From SAR116 cluster bacterium AG-426-I14 (GTDB taxonomy: Bacteria > Pseudomonadota > Alphaproteobacteria > Puniceispirillales > Marisalimonadaceae): DNA of 54,997 nt. The translations under genes and the position numbers were made by a program. Positions 16,407-24,683 of the stretch are shown piece after piece. Location: NCBI GenBank assembly GCA_003210055.1, contig QCNS01000012.1:1-54997 (forward strand), given 5' to 3'. Each line of letters begins with the position of its first letter. Position 1 is the first letter of the stretch. The notes beneath the pieces are model-generated. The model did not search any database. It had not been told where the DNA came from and saw only the letters and a list, made by a program, of their open reading frames with translations.

Positions 16407-18618
16407 AGTTTTGAATATTACTTTTCGAAGGTTTCTTTCTACACTCATTATTAGGACAGCACTTGTGACCATAGGCTGTTTTTCTGATTGCTAAATAAGT
16501 GCCTACATCATCATAATCAGTTTTATTGGATAATGCTTCTGCAGCCCAAATACAAACAGATTTACAACTTTTAAATATTAAATCTTTTATGTTCATTTTC
16601 CTGTTTGAAAAACAATCTATTTTTAGTCTGGCTATAGCAGCTTTACTATCTTTATTGCTCAAATATTCAATCATTTCTTCTGCTTTTTTAAAGTCCGAAT
16701 TTGATGATAATACACTTTCATTATATAAATCATAGAGCATAGCACTACTTTTATCATCGCCTGTTCTATGACCTTTCTCTAAAAAATTGATCATTGCAGG
16801 ACCTGTTTCATTTTGAGCAAATCTTTTTGACAGACTGGATTTTCTCTCTTTCAAAATTGAAGCGATTAGTTCACAGCCCACAGATTTTTTTGAATTACAA
16901 GATTTTTTTGATAACTGATGAGCTTTATCATAATTTTCATCATAATACGCTTGTTTTGCTCTTTCATATAATACATATGAGTCTTTCTGACATTTTTTAT
17001 CAAGTGTTTCAAAACTTATATCTAATAATTCTATAGAATCTTGTATTCGGTATTTATTTTTTAAAAAAATGTTATAATCAGGACACGATTTTCTTTTCTT
17101 TAGTCTAATTTCTATTGGAATTTTATGTTTTTGAAAATCTTGCTCTGCATTCATCATAAGATTTTGCATTGTTCTTTGCTTTGCACCCGAACCTGGAACT
17201 GACATCATACATTTTCCTGCTGTCATCATTTGGGCATTTTGAATATCTTCAATATCAACATAGCCTTCGTTTTTAACAGCAAAAGCCAATGCTTTGCAAT
17301 CTTCAAACATCTTCTCTTTTAAAAACACGTTCGCAAAAGAGCTATCTTCTTGTCGAGATAGATTTGAAAATATTTTTTTTGAAAATGGTATTTTCTTTAT
17401 ATTTGTTATGACTTTATCAGACATTATTTGATTGTAATCCTGATAATCAGTGTAAAATAAATAAAGTAGTTTTGCCGATATTTTCGAATCCAATTGTTTC
17501 CAAATAAGATGACTTAAAACAATTGCGATGTCTTCTGCATCTGTAACAAATTTATCATGCTCTTCTTGTGCTAATAATTTAGCTTCAAGTTTTAACTGTT
17601 TACCAATAATTTTTTTATTTAGTGGATATAATTTAAGAAATTCTTTTGCTTTTTCAAAATGTTCTCTAGGATTATTTTCATAACTTTTTAATACTGCTAC
17701 GAAATTAATTTTTTTTCCTGAAGTTGCGTTCGCCATCATTTTCAATGCTATTTTTTTACTTTTTGGCAAACCTTTAGCACCATCCCTCCACCATTTTGAT
17801 ACTATCGGCGCCGCCTCACTATCACCTGCTATAGCTGCAAATACACATGAAGCAATATTTCCTTTAGATTTATTTAGCCCAAGCTTATCCTTTTTCATAT
17901 TGCAAGATTTGTAATCATAACCATAATTATTCGCAATATTTCTTAATCTTGAAATCTGTTTATTGCTAGCTTTATTATAGAACTTAGGTAATTTAACGAT
18001 TAAAGTCATAAGATTTGAGCCTGAGTTTGGTTTTAATATTTTATCAGCTGCTTTTAAGAAATCGTTAATATTTCCCGTCTCAAATGAAATTAAATAATAT
18101 TTTGATGCATTTCCTTTTAAAAAACCATTTACAATACATCTAGCAATCTTGTTTGCGGCTTTTTTACTTTTCTTATCATAATATTGGCAACTTTTTTTGC
18201 TGATTGCACCGCTTTGAGCTATTACTAGTGCTTTTATTCTTTTTCTATATTTGTTTGAACCTAACTCTTGAACTTTTTTATAATATTTTAAGGCAAGTCT
18301 TTTGTTTTGATCAGAATACTCACCATTGTAATAGTTGTTTCCTAAAAACTCTGCAGCTTTTATATAATCATCATTTGCAGCTGACTTTATTAATCTTATT
18401 CCTTTCGTAATATCTTTTTTGGCAGAACCTAGGCCATCTAAATATATTTTGCCAATTATGAACTTACTCTCCTCATCTCCATTCAGGGCATCTGCATAAC
18501 CTATCCTAAAAGCTGCATCATATTCGTCATTTTCGAAAAGGTCTGTAACTTCTCCTGCTTTAACAGGCATAGATAGAAAGAAAATAATAATACAAATAGT
18601 TTTGATAATAAATTTCAT
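16396..18618 (-). CDS. Large periplasmic Sel1-repeat protein, cysteine-rich
   Basis: I start this 740-residue protein at ATG 18618. The frame continues to a TTG at 18687, but ATG 18618 begins a clean signal peptide (MKFIIKTICIIIFFLSMPVKAG). Sel1 repeats follow: GDEESKFIIGKIYLDGLGSAKKD, IKAAEFLGNNYYNGEYSDQNKRLALKYY and a third near SEAAPIVSKWWRDGAKGLPKS. The rest is a long helical solenoid with many spaced cysteines and a C-terminal CC-PNNEC cluster, suggesting periplasmic disulfides. Sel1 proteins are typically scaffolds. The protease two genes away also carries Sel1-like repeats, hinting at a shared partner. The role is unknown. Confidence 0.75.
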   Translation of the reverse strand: MKFIIKTICIIIFFLSMPVKAGEVTDLFENDEYDAAFRIGYADALNGDEESKFIIGKIYLDGLGSAKKDITKGIRLIKSAANDDYIKAAEFLGNNYYNGEYSDQNKRLALKYYKKVQELGSNKYRKRIKALVIAQSGAISKKSCQYYDKKSKKAANKIARCIVNGFLKGNASKYYLISFETGNINDFLKAADKILKPNSGSNLMTLIVKLPKFYNKASNKQISRLRNIANNYGYDYKSCNMKKDKLGLNKSKGNIASCVFAAIAGDSEAAPIVSKWWRDGAKGLPKSKKIALKMMANATSGKKINFVAVLKSYENNPREHFEKAKEFLKLYPLNKKIIGKQLKLEAKLLAQEEHDKFVTDAEDIAIVLSHLIWKQLDSKISAKLLYLFYTDYQDYNQIMSDKVITNIKKIPFSKKIFSNLSRQEDSSFANVFLKEKMFEDCKALAFAVKNEGYVDIEDIQNAQMMTAGKCMMSVPGSGAKQRTMQNLMMNAEQDFQKHKIPIEIRLKKRKSCPDYNIFLKNKYRIQDSIELLDISFETLDKKCQKDSYVLYERAKQAYYDENYDKAHQLSKKSCNSKKSVGCELIASILKERKSSLSKRFAQNETGPAMINFLEKGHRTGDDKSSAMLYDLYNESVLSSNSDFKKAEEMIEYLSNKDSKAAIARLKIDCFSNRKMNIKDLIFKSCKSVCIWAAEALSNKTDYDDVGTYLAIRKTAYGHKCCPNNECRKKPSKSNIQNSSQ

Positions 18619-18625
18619 TAAGAAT

Positions 18626-18653
18626 ATTATATTAATGTATAATGATTCTGCAA
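18626..18653 (-). promoter_or_regulatory. Sigma70-type promoter giving a leaderless mRNA for the Sel1 protein
   Basis: On the minus strand TTGCAG (18653-18648) and a perfect TATAAT (18631-18626) are 16 bases apart. Only 7 bases separate TATAAT from the ATG at 18618, so the transcript would start at the start codon. No SD is present. Confidence 0.6.
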
Positions 18654-18720
18654 TATTTAATGCTTGTAATAATTTAGTTTTTATCAATCAAATTAATTTA
18701 TTTATATTTTGTTGAAAATA

Positions 18721-19884
18721 CTAACTAAGAACTCTCATTTGTTTCATAGCTCCTACAAATTCGTCAATCAAACTATCTGGTAAATCTTGAAAATTCTTAC
18801 TTAATTTCTTTATACTAATATTTTTTTCTGCAAATGAATAGCTTGTCAATTCTTCAAACTTTTTAGGAACTGGAACAGAATTTTTTCCATTTGAAATAAT
18901 AAGTTGTCCATTTTGATTAGAGAGTTTTATTGATCCCGAGATATTATATTGAACACCAGCATCTACAATAGATTCTAGCTCATAGTCAACAAATTCATAC
19001 GGAAATTCTTTATAAAAATTTAGTAGAGGAGTTAAAAGTGTTTTATCATTTAAAATTTTATCAATTTCTTTTACAATATTTTTATTTATGGCGTGAATGT
19101 CTGATGTAGATTTTACGTTTTTAACATCCGACCTAAGATAAGGATTAATAACTAGTCTGTTCCAAATAAACTGCATCATATCAATTGGTTTCATATAATT
19201 TATACCAAAAGCTATATGAATAGCACCATTTTTTGAAGCTAAAGCATCGTGATACTGTCCTCTTGGTAAATAAAGAAGATCTCCTGGTTTCAAAAGAACT
19301 TGTTCTTTAATTTTGCCAGCTTTTTCAATTCTTTCCTCCAAAGGTAATTTGAAAATGGGATGATTAATAGGATTATCTTCAAAATTTTCGTAAATATTCC
19401 AAACTTTTTCACCATGACAATGAAGAGCAAAAACATCATGTGTATCATAATGTGGACCAAATGCCTGATGGCTTTGCATAGAGAAATATAAATTCGCTTG
19501 ACATTTACCCCATGTAATTTTTTGCAATTCGGATGCTATATCTTTTACATTTTTTAAAACATATATAATATCATCTAAAACAAGTGATGCTCCCTTACTG
19601 ATATAATCTTGAACTTTTTTTGGATTAGGACAACTTTTAGAAAATCCCATCTTTTCTCCATCAGTTACAAATTCGTTAAAACCAATAGGCTTTCTATCTA
19701 GAACCATTTTAAAATTTTGATTATTCCATAAGCCAGGCATCGAAAGTATTTTATTTAGTATTTCTAAGTTCATTACCTCTTTAAAACCCTCAAAGTCTGT
19801 ATTGAGATGATGATAATTTTTATTTTTATTAGCGTCAGATAAAATCTTAATCTCACTATCAGAAAAAAAATTAAAATTTTTCAA
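18721..19884 (-). CDS. JmjC/cupin-like Fe(II)/2-oxoglutarate oxygenase (RoxA/YcfD-related)
   Basis: This belongs to the cupin-like JmjC group whose bacterial members (YcfD/RoxA) hydroxylate ribosomal protein residues. The iron ligands are visible: the H-x-D of GPHYDTHDVF and the distal histidine of PRGQYHDALA, with LLKPGDLLYLPRG between them. ALHCHGEKVWNIY supplies the usual 2-oxoglutarate-side segment. The target cannot be deduced. No ATG fits the N-terminus. I choose TTG 19884 because AGGGAG lies 6 bases upstream. The frame also allows TTG 19917 with a weaker context, adding 11 residues. A C-terminal winged-helix-like region follows the cupin. Confidence 0.75.
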   Translation of the reverse strand: MKNFNFFSDSEIKILSDANKNKNYHHLNTDFEGFKEVMNLEILNKILSMPGLWNNQNFKMVLDRKPIGFNEFVTDGEKMGFSKSCPNPKKVQDYISKGASLVLDDIIYVLKNVKDIASELQKITWGKCQANLYFSMQSHQAFGPHYDTHDVFALHCHGEKVWNIYENFEDNPINHPIFKLPLEERIEKAGKIKEQVLLKPGDLLYLPRGQYHDALASKNGAIHIAFGINYMKPIDMMQFIWNRLVINPYLRSDVKNVKSTSDIHAINKNIVKEIDKILNDKTLLTPLLNFYKEFPYEFVDYELESIVDAGVQYNISGSIKLSNQNGQLIISNGKNSVPVPKKFEELTSYSFAEKNISIKKLSKNFQDLPDSLIDEFVGAMKQMRVLS

Positions 19885-20002
19885 ATCATACTCCCTATAA
19901 TTTACAAAATAAGACAAAACTCATTTTTTTATACCTAGATGTAAACTATCTTATAACTTTTACGTAAATATGTATATAATTGAAGTGAATTTTGGTTTAA
20001 AG

Positions 20003-20485
20003 ATGAAATTTTTTGTATTAATTTTTCTTATTATTATTAATATCCCAGTTGCTTCAAGTGAGTCGCTAAACGGCACATATATAATATGTGAAAGAACTGA
20101 AGATTACATAATCAAGGAAAAAGATAAAGTTGACGAAAATTATATCTTTTTATTTATGAAACATTCTAATTACGATTACAAAAAAATATTCAAAAAAAAT
20201 AAAAATTCATCAATAAACTTTTCTTTTGAATTATTTAATACTGGATATTATGAATTCAAAGAAAACACTTTATTTTTGAGTGACTCACTTAAATTTCGAG
20301 AAAAATCATATAAAAGGCATTTAGATAGAAACACGATGATCTTAAAATCAAAATACAAAGATAAGGTTGTGTCAGAACATTTTTGTGAAGTCACTGATTT
20401 AATTAAATTTAGAATTAAATACTTAGAAATTATAAATAATTTAAAAAAGTTTTGGAAAAATAAGTATAAAGATAATAAAATCTAA
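20003..20485 (+). CDS. Small secreted protein of unknown function
   Basis: I choose ATG 20003 because it begins a textbook signal peptide (MKFFVLIFLIIINIPVASSES). The in-frame ATG at 19970 would put 11 extra residues before it. The mature ~140 residues start LNGTYIICE and contain alternating strand-like segments (YYEFKENTLFLSDSLKF) with two cysteines that may pair. The layout suggests a small beta-sandwich or lipocalin-like periplasmic protein, but I recognise no family. It ends 6 bp before the DUF1445 gene and may be co-transcribed with it. Confidence 0.6.
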   Translation: MKFFVLIFLIIINIPVASSESLNGTYIICERTEDYIIKEKDKVDENYIFLFMKHSNYDYKKIFKKNKNSSINFSFELFNTGYYEFKENTLFLSDSLKFREKSYKRHLDRNTMILKSKYKDKVVSEHFCEVTDLIKFRIKYLEIINNLKKFWKNKYKDNKI

Positions 20486-20491
20486 AGCACT

Positions 20492-21301
20492 ATGAAAGTA
20501 ATTAATTTTGATGAAGCTAAAAATCTAGATGCATCAGACATACGAGATTGTATTAGAAATGAATTATATGATGGTCATACTGCAGGATTAGCTAAAAATA
20601 AGCTTCAAACAAATATAGTTGTATTGCCAAGTCAATTCTCTGATCATTTTACCAATTTTTGTCAGCTTAATCATAAATCATGTCCTCTGGTAGATAAGAC
20701 AAACTGTGGCGAACCTTTTTTCCAGAATCTTGGCAGAAACATAGACGTAAGATTTGATGTTCCAAGATATAATATTTACAAAAATGGCAAACTATTCACT
20801 TCTACAAAGAATATTAAAGATTATTGGGAAGATACTTTTATAGCATTTGCTATTGGATGCTCGTTTACTTTCGAGCACGAACTCATAAAAAACAATCTTA
20901 AATTAGATCATATTAAAAATAATAAGATAGTTCCAATGTATAAAACCAATATTAAAAATAAACCTAGTGGAGTTTTTGCTAGTCAAATGGTTACCTCAAT
21001 GAGAATTTTTAAAAAAAGTGAAGCTGAAAAAGTTATTAAAATTTCTAAAAAATACGCTCAAGCACACGGCGAACCTGTTCACATAGGAAGCCCTGAGATG
21101 ATCGGAATTAATAATATTTTAAAACCTTGCTGGGGAGACCCTCCTAGAGTCAAAAACTCGGATGAAGATTATTATTTTTGGGCTTGTGGAGTTACTCCAC
21201 AAAATGCTGTTATGGAAGCAAAAATACCTTTCTGCATTACACACACCCCTGGTCATATGTTAATAACTGAAGTCTCTGAAAATAAAATACTTTTAACTTG
21301 A
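20492..21301 (+). CDS. DUF1445 putative hydro-lyase / D-glutamate cyclase family protein
   Basis: All landmarks of the DUF1445 family are present in order: LPSQFSDHFTNFCQLN, DVRFDVPRYNIYKNGKL, AIGCSFTFEHEL, QMVTSMRIFKKSEA, HGEPVHIGSPEMIGI, FWACGVTPQ and the C-terminal ITHTPGHMLITE. Mammalian relatives convert D-glutamate to 5-oxoproline. Bacterial members are annotated only as putative hydro-lyases. The two cysteines in the C-G-V-T-P and G-C-S-F positions are family-conserved. At 269 residues it is a normal length. It is followed by a methyltransferase gene after 32 bp. Confidence 0.88.
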   Translation: MKVINFDEAKNLDASDIRDCIRNELYDGHTAGLAKNKLQTNIVVLPSQFSDHFTNFCQLNHKSCPLVDKTNCGEPFFQNLGRNIDVRFDVPRYNIYKNGKLFTSTKNIKDYWEDTFIAFAIGCSFTFEHELIKNNLKLDHIKNNKIVPMYKTNIKNKPSGVFASQMVTSMRIFKKSEAEKVIKISKKYAQAHGEPVHIGSPEMIGINNILKPCWGDPPRVKNSDEDYYFWACGVTPQNAVMEAKIPFCITHTPGHMLITEVSENKILLT

Positions 21302-21333
21302 ATTTAATCTCTAAATTTATCTTTTAATATCAA

Positions 21334-21990
21334 ATGATGATGATGTCTTTATTAGAAAAATTAAACTTTTATGTTATTGAAAATAGAATAAAAACAGCAT
21401 ACTCAAACAGGTTTAAAAAATTTGGCGCAACACCTAAGGGTGTTTTCTGGAAAAATAATTTCACTCAAGATTTGAGACTAGATCTTATAATAAATATAAT
21501 TGATAATTATAAATTAAAATATAATCCAGTCATTTGTGATATCGGCTGTGGTTACGGAAGATTATATGAAAAATTAGTATCCCAATTATTATGTGAAAGG
21601 TTTTATTATTTTGGATTAGACATAAACGATCAATGTATTACTTACTGCAAATCAAATTTTTCTGCTAAAAATGCTGTGTTTTTAAACAATTCATCTGCTA
21701 AAAATTTAGCAGACTTTACAGTAATGTCAGGAACCTTCAATTTATGTACTTTCAACAGTATAATTGTATGGGAAAAATATTTGTGTGCTAAACTAAAATT
21801 AAATTGGAAATATACAAAAAAAGCCATGATTTTTAATTTATTGCATAAAAATAAAAAACAAATTTTAAACGGTCTTTATTATTCCAATAAAAATTGGATC
21901 AAAAAATTTTGTGAAGTTAATTTTGGTAAAACTGATATTATAAAATCAAATTTGTTACCTGATGATATACTTGTTAAAGTAATTCGCTAA
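21334..21990 (+). CDS. Class I SAM-dependent methyltransferase, substrate unknown
   Basis: A Rossmann-fold methyltransferase core is clear: VICDIGCGYGRLYEKL is motif I (D-x-G-C-G-x-G-x-L), YFGLDINDQCITYC is motif II with the acidic ribose ligand, and FNLCTFNSIIVWE is a motif III-like region. The N-terminal KFGATPKGVFWKNNFTQDLRLDLI resembles small-molecule methyltransferases that start with a cap helix. The substrate is not predictable. The gene opens with ATG repeated four times with one intervening frame, so the exact start is uncertain by up to three residues. The stop overlaps the convergent hydrolase stop by 4 bp. Confidence 0.75.
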   Translation: MMMMSLLEKLNFYVIENRIKTAYSNRFKKFGATPKGVFWKNNFTQDLRLDLIINIIDNYKLKYNPVICDIGCGYGRLYEKLVSQLLCERFYYFGLDINDQCITYCKSNFSAKNAVFLNNSSAKNLADFTVMSGTFNLCTFNSIIVWEKYLCAKLKLNWKYTKKAMIFNLLHKNKKQILNGLYYSNKNWIKKFCEVNFGKTDIIKSNLLPDDILVKVIR

Positions 21991-22796
21991 TTAATTTTTT
22001 TTACAAAATTAATTAAATATTCTGAAAATAGAAGTGGATTTTCTAGAGGTATAAGATGACCACAATCTTCAATCTCAACTCTTTTACAATTTGGAATTTG
22101 ATTAGATAATTCATCTATATCTCTAGGAATTCTGAATACTCGATCATAATGTCCCGTCATTACTAGAACAGGCAACTTTAAATTACTCCAATTAAAATCC
22201 CAGTTGGCTTTAAGAGAACCTTTCATTAATTTAAATACCCCGTCGTTTTCATTAAAAGGAATATAGTTATCAGGATTAAGAGCATTCTTTTCCATTTTGT
22301 CTAAAAACAATGGAGATGCAATCACTGGCATATTCATATCCATTAACAAAGCCGAACCTCCTATACGAGCAGCATTTACCATAGTTTTGTTTATCCATGT
22401 TAACCTGGAGTTCTGCTTTCTTAAGGTATTCACTAATACGAGACCTAAAGCATTAATACCCTTCTCAATTGCAAGAGAAGCATATAATCCTCCAATAGAT
22501 AACCCTACCAAAATAACTTTGTTAGGATTTAAATGTTTAATTAATTTCATTAGATCAGAAACTATAAGTTCTGTATCAAGATCAAGGTTATTGTCAAATT
22601 TACTTTCATCTTGACCTCTAAAATTATAGGTAATATAACCATGACCTTGTTTTGTAATTTGTAATCCTATATCTCCGTTCCAGGCAGATGTATTACCAGT
22701 TAATGCGTTGACAAAAACGAAAGTAGTTTTACCGTTTTCTGGCTTGACATATTCGTAATAAATTTGATTATTTTCATCTAATTTCAAATAAGTCAT
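21987..22796 (-). CDS. Alpha/beta hydrolase
   Basis: An alpha/beta hydrolase fold of 269 residues. VLVGLSIGGLYASLA is the nucleophile elbow (G-x-S-x-G) with the serine near residue 97. VMTGHYDRVFRIP supplies the acid and EIEDCGHLIPLENP the catalytic histidine. The oxyanion segment is VFVNALTGNTSAWNG. The pattern is closest to esterase or 3-oxoadipate enol-lactonase-like hydrolases, but the substrate is not assignable. An SD (AAAGGAG) sits 5 bases before ATG 22796. It overlaps the upstream membrane protein stop by 4 bp, indicating coupling. Confidence 0.85.
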   Translation of the reverse strand: MTYLKLDENNQIYYEYVKPENGKTTFVFVNALTGNTSAWNGDIGLQITKQGHGYITYNFRGQDESKFDNNLDLDTELIVSDLMKLIKHLNPNKVILVGLSIGGLYASLAIEKGINALGLVLVNTLRKQNSRLTWINKTMVNAARIGGSALLMDMNMPVIASPLFLDKMEKNALNPDNYIPFNENDGVFKLMKGSLKANWDFNWSNLKLPVLVMTGHYDRVFRIPRDIDELSNQIPNCKRVEIEDCGHLIPLENPLLFSEYLINFVKKIN

Positions 22797-23389
22797 ATTT
22801 TCTCCTTTAATTCTTGATCTTGACCTTGACCTTCTTTGGATGAATCATTTTCAATTTTTAAGTGATCATAATGATCGTTTAATTCTTTTATCACTTTGTT
22901 TTTAAATTCATTATACTTTTTTTCTTCTTCAGATAAATTTATATTTTCGTCATTAGGATCTTGAAATAGCAACTGAGTTGGTAATGACCCAGAATCATTT
23001 GAATTAAAATCTTTAGTTAAAGGATTTTCTCCAACTAAATCTTGAAAATAAGTTATAGCTTTAAGACCCCTTTTAATAGCTTCTCTATCTTCTTCTGTTT
23101 CACTTTCATCAAAACCAACATAAAGTGCATGAATAATATGTTGTTTCGGATCAGGCAATATTGCAGTATCGTATATACTTTCTTCTTCAGGATCTAAGTT
23201 AGTATAGAACTCGCTAAATCTTGCCAAAATTTCTCTTGTTCTTGAAGGACCCGGTTCTGGTTTTTCAGCTTGTTTTATTGGTGGTGGAGAGTTGATACTA
23301 TTGTATATAGCGACACATACTAAAATAGTAAAAGTTATAACTAGTGCAAGTAAAAATGGCGTAGTATCTTGGAACACAATAACCTCCAT
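22793..23389 (-). CDS. Membrane-anchored protein of unknown function
   Basis: One N-terminal transmembrane segment (FLLALVITFTILVCVAIYN) is followed by a proline-rich stretch and ~150 acidic, soluble residues (NLDPEEESIYD, DESETEEDREAIKRGLKAI). No family is recognised. The start is ambiguous. ATG 23389 has no SD, but an in-frame GTG at 23377 has GGAGG 5 bases upstream and may be the real start, giving a slightly shorter cytoplasmic tail before the helix. It is translationally coupled to the hydrolase downstream, suggesting that the hydrolase works near the membrane. Confidence 0.65.
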   Translation of the reverse strand: MEVIVFQDTTPFLLALVITFTILVCVAIYNSINSPPPIKQAEKPEPGPSRTREILARFSEFYTNLDPEEESIYDTAILPDPKQHIIHALYVGFDESETEEDREAIKRGLKAITYFQDLVGENPLTKDFNSNDSGSLPTQLLFQDPNDENINLSEEEKKYNEFKNKVIKELNDHYDHLKIENDSSKEGQGQDQELKEKI

Positions 23390-23601
23390 AAATTTATATA
23401 ATGTTTAAAATAATCATTTTAAATGCCAAAAATACATATTTTTAAAAAAAAAATTATCATTTATTATCAACAAGTTACATTCAATATAATACGGAAAACC
23501 TATTAGTTGGTTTGCATTAAATGTCTTTTTGTTGTTATTATTCATTATTAATTTCAAAATATGAAATAAATACGTTTTTGAAAACTTAATAGGAGGGTAT
23601 T

Positions 23602-24618
23602 ATGAAACGCGTATTCGGAACGGCTATTGCTTTTATTACAGCCGTTACCGCAAATTTATTTTTTTCAACTTTTGCTAGCGCATCTTGTGGAAAAGTTAAA
23701 ATTGCAGAAATGAACTGGGCATCTGCTGAATTGATGGCAAATGTTGATAAAATAATTCTAGAAAAAGGTTATGGATGTGAAGTAGAAATGGTGGCTGGTG
23801 CTACTATGCCAACTTTTACTTCAATGAATGAAAAAGGTACACCTGATGTAGCTCCTGAACTTTGGGCTAATGCAGTTGCAGTGCCACTTAAAAAAGCTGT
23901 TGGTGAAAATAGATTAATGGTTGCAAACAAATCACCGATTACTGGTTTAGGAGAAGGTTGGTGGTTACCACCTCACACTGTAAAAAAACATCCAGAATTA
24001 AAAACTGCTCTAGATGTTTTAAAAAGACCAGATTTATTTCCTTACTCTGAAGATAAGTCTAAGGGTGCATTTGTTGGTTGTCCTGCAGGTTGGGGATGTC
24101 AGTTAGCTAATGCTAATTTATTTAGAGCATTTGAAATGGAGAAAAAAGGTTGGGTATTAGTTGACCCTGGTAGTGCAGCTGGTTTAGATGGTTCAATGGC
24201 TAAAGCGGTTGAAAGAGGAGAAAACTGGTTTGGATATTATTGGTCTCCAACTTCTATGATTGGTAAATATAAAATGCACAAACTAGATTTTGGTGTTCCC
24301 TTTGGTGGAAAAGATAACTGGGATAATTGTATAGTCAAACCTGAAAAAGACTGTGCTAATCCAAAAAAGTCTTCATGGGTTAAATCTGAAGTTAATAGCG
24401 TAGTATCTGCTAATTTTAAGAAAAACGCAGGTGTTGCACTAGATTATATAAAAAATAGAGTTTATCCAGGTGATGTTATGAACTCTATGTTAGTTTTTAT
24501 GACTGAACAAAAAGCAGGTGGAAAAGATGCTGCTTATGAATTTCTTGCTAAACATGGCAAGATTTGGGAAAGTTGGGTCAGTTCAGATGTAGCCAAAAAA
24601 ATTAAATCTAGTTTATAA
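23602..24618 (+). CDS. Substrate-binding protein of a glycine betaine/choline-type ABC transporter (ProX/OpuAC family)
   Basis: This is the periplasmic binding protein of an osmoprotectant uptake system. A signal peptide runs to residue ~27 (ASASCGKVKIAEM). The mature protein is rich in tryptophans (MNWASAE, PELWANAV, GEGWWLPPH, WFGYYWSPTSMIGKY), as expected for the cation-pi cage that holds quaternary ammonium groups. Two lobes are indicated by the VGCPAGWGCQL hinge region. A strong SD AGGAGGG (23591-23597) is 4 bases from ATG, the best ribosome site in the window, suggesting high expression. The 212 bp upstream hold TATAAT at 23485-23490 without a good -35. Betaine versus choline specificity cannot be read here. 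Confidence 0.9.
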   Translation: MKRVFGTAIAFITAVTANLFFSTFASASCGKVKIAEMNWASAELMANVDKIILEKGYGCEVEMVAGATMPTFTSMNEKGTPDVAPELWANAVAVPLKKAVGENRLMVANKSPITGLGEGWWLPPHTVKKHPELKTALDVLKRPDLFPYSEDKSKGAFVGCPAGWGCQLANANLFRAFEMEKKGWVLVDPGSAAGLDGSMAKAVERGENWFGYYWSPTSMIGKYKMHKLDFGVPFGGKDNWDNCIVKPEKDCANPKKSSWVKSEVNSVVSANFKKNAGVALDYIKNRVYPGDVMNSMLVFMTEQKAGGKDAAYEFLAKHGKIWESWVSSDVAKKIKSSL

Positions 24619-24636
24619 ATTTAATTAATATTTAAT

Positions 24637-24665
24637 TCACTATCCTCATTTTGTGGGGATAGTGA
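24637..24665 (+). other. Intercistronic hairpin between binding protein and permease genes
   Basis: A 12-pair stem (TCACTATCC with GGATAGTGA, then one T-G wobble and two pairs) closes a 5-base loop. No U-run follows, so it is not a strong terminator. Its place between the binding protein and permease genes fits a 3' mRNA stabiliser that raises binding-protein output relative to the membrane parts. Confidence 0.6.
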
Positions 24666-24683
24666 TTTCTATAAAGGTTTTAT

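Noticed and set aside
18619-18687. Longer Sel1 protein starting at TTG 18687
   Set aside because: The ATG at 18618 starts a clean signal peptide and lies after a good promoter; the extra residues are not needed.
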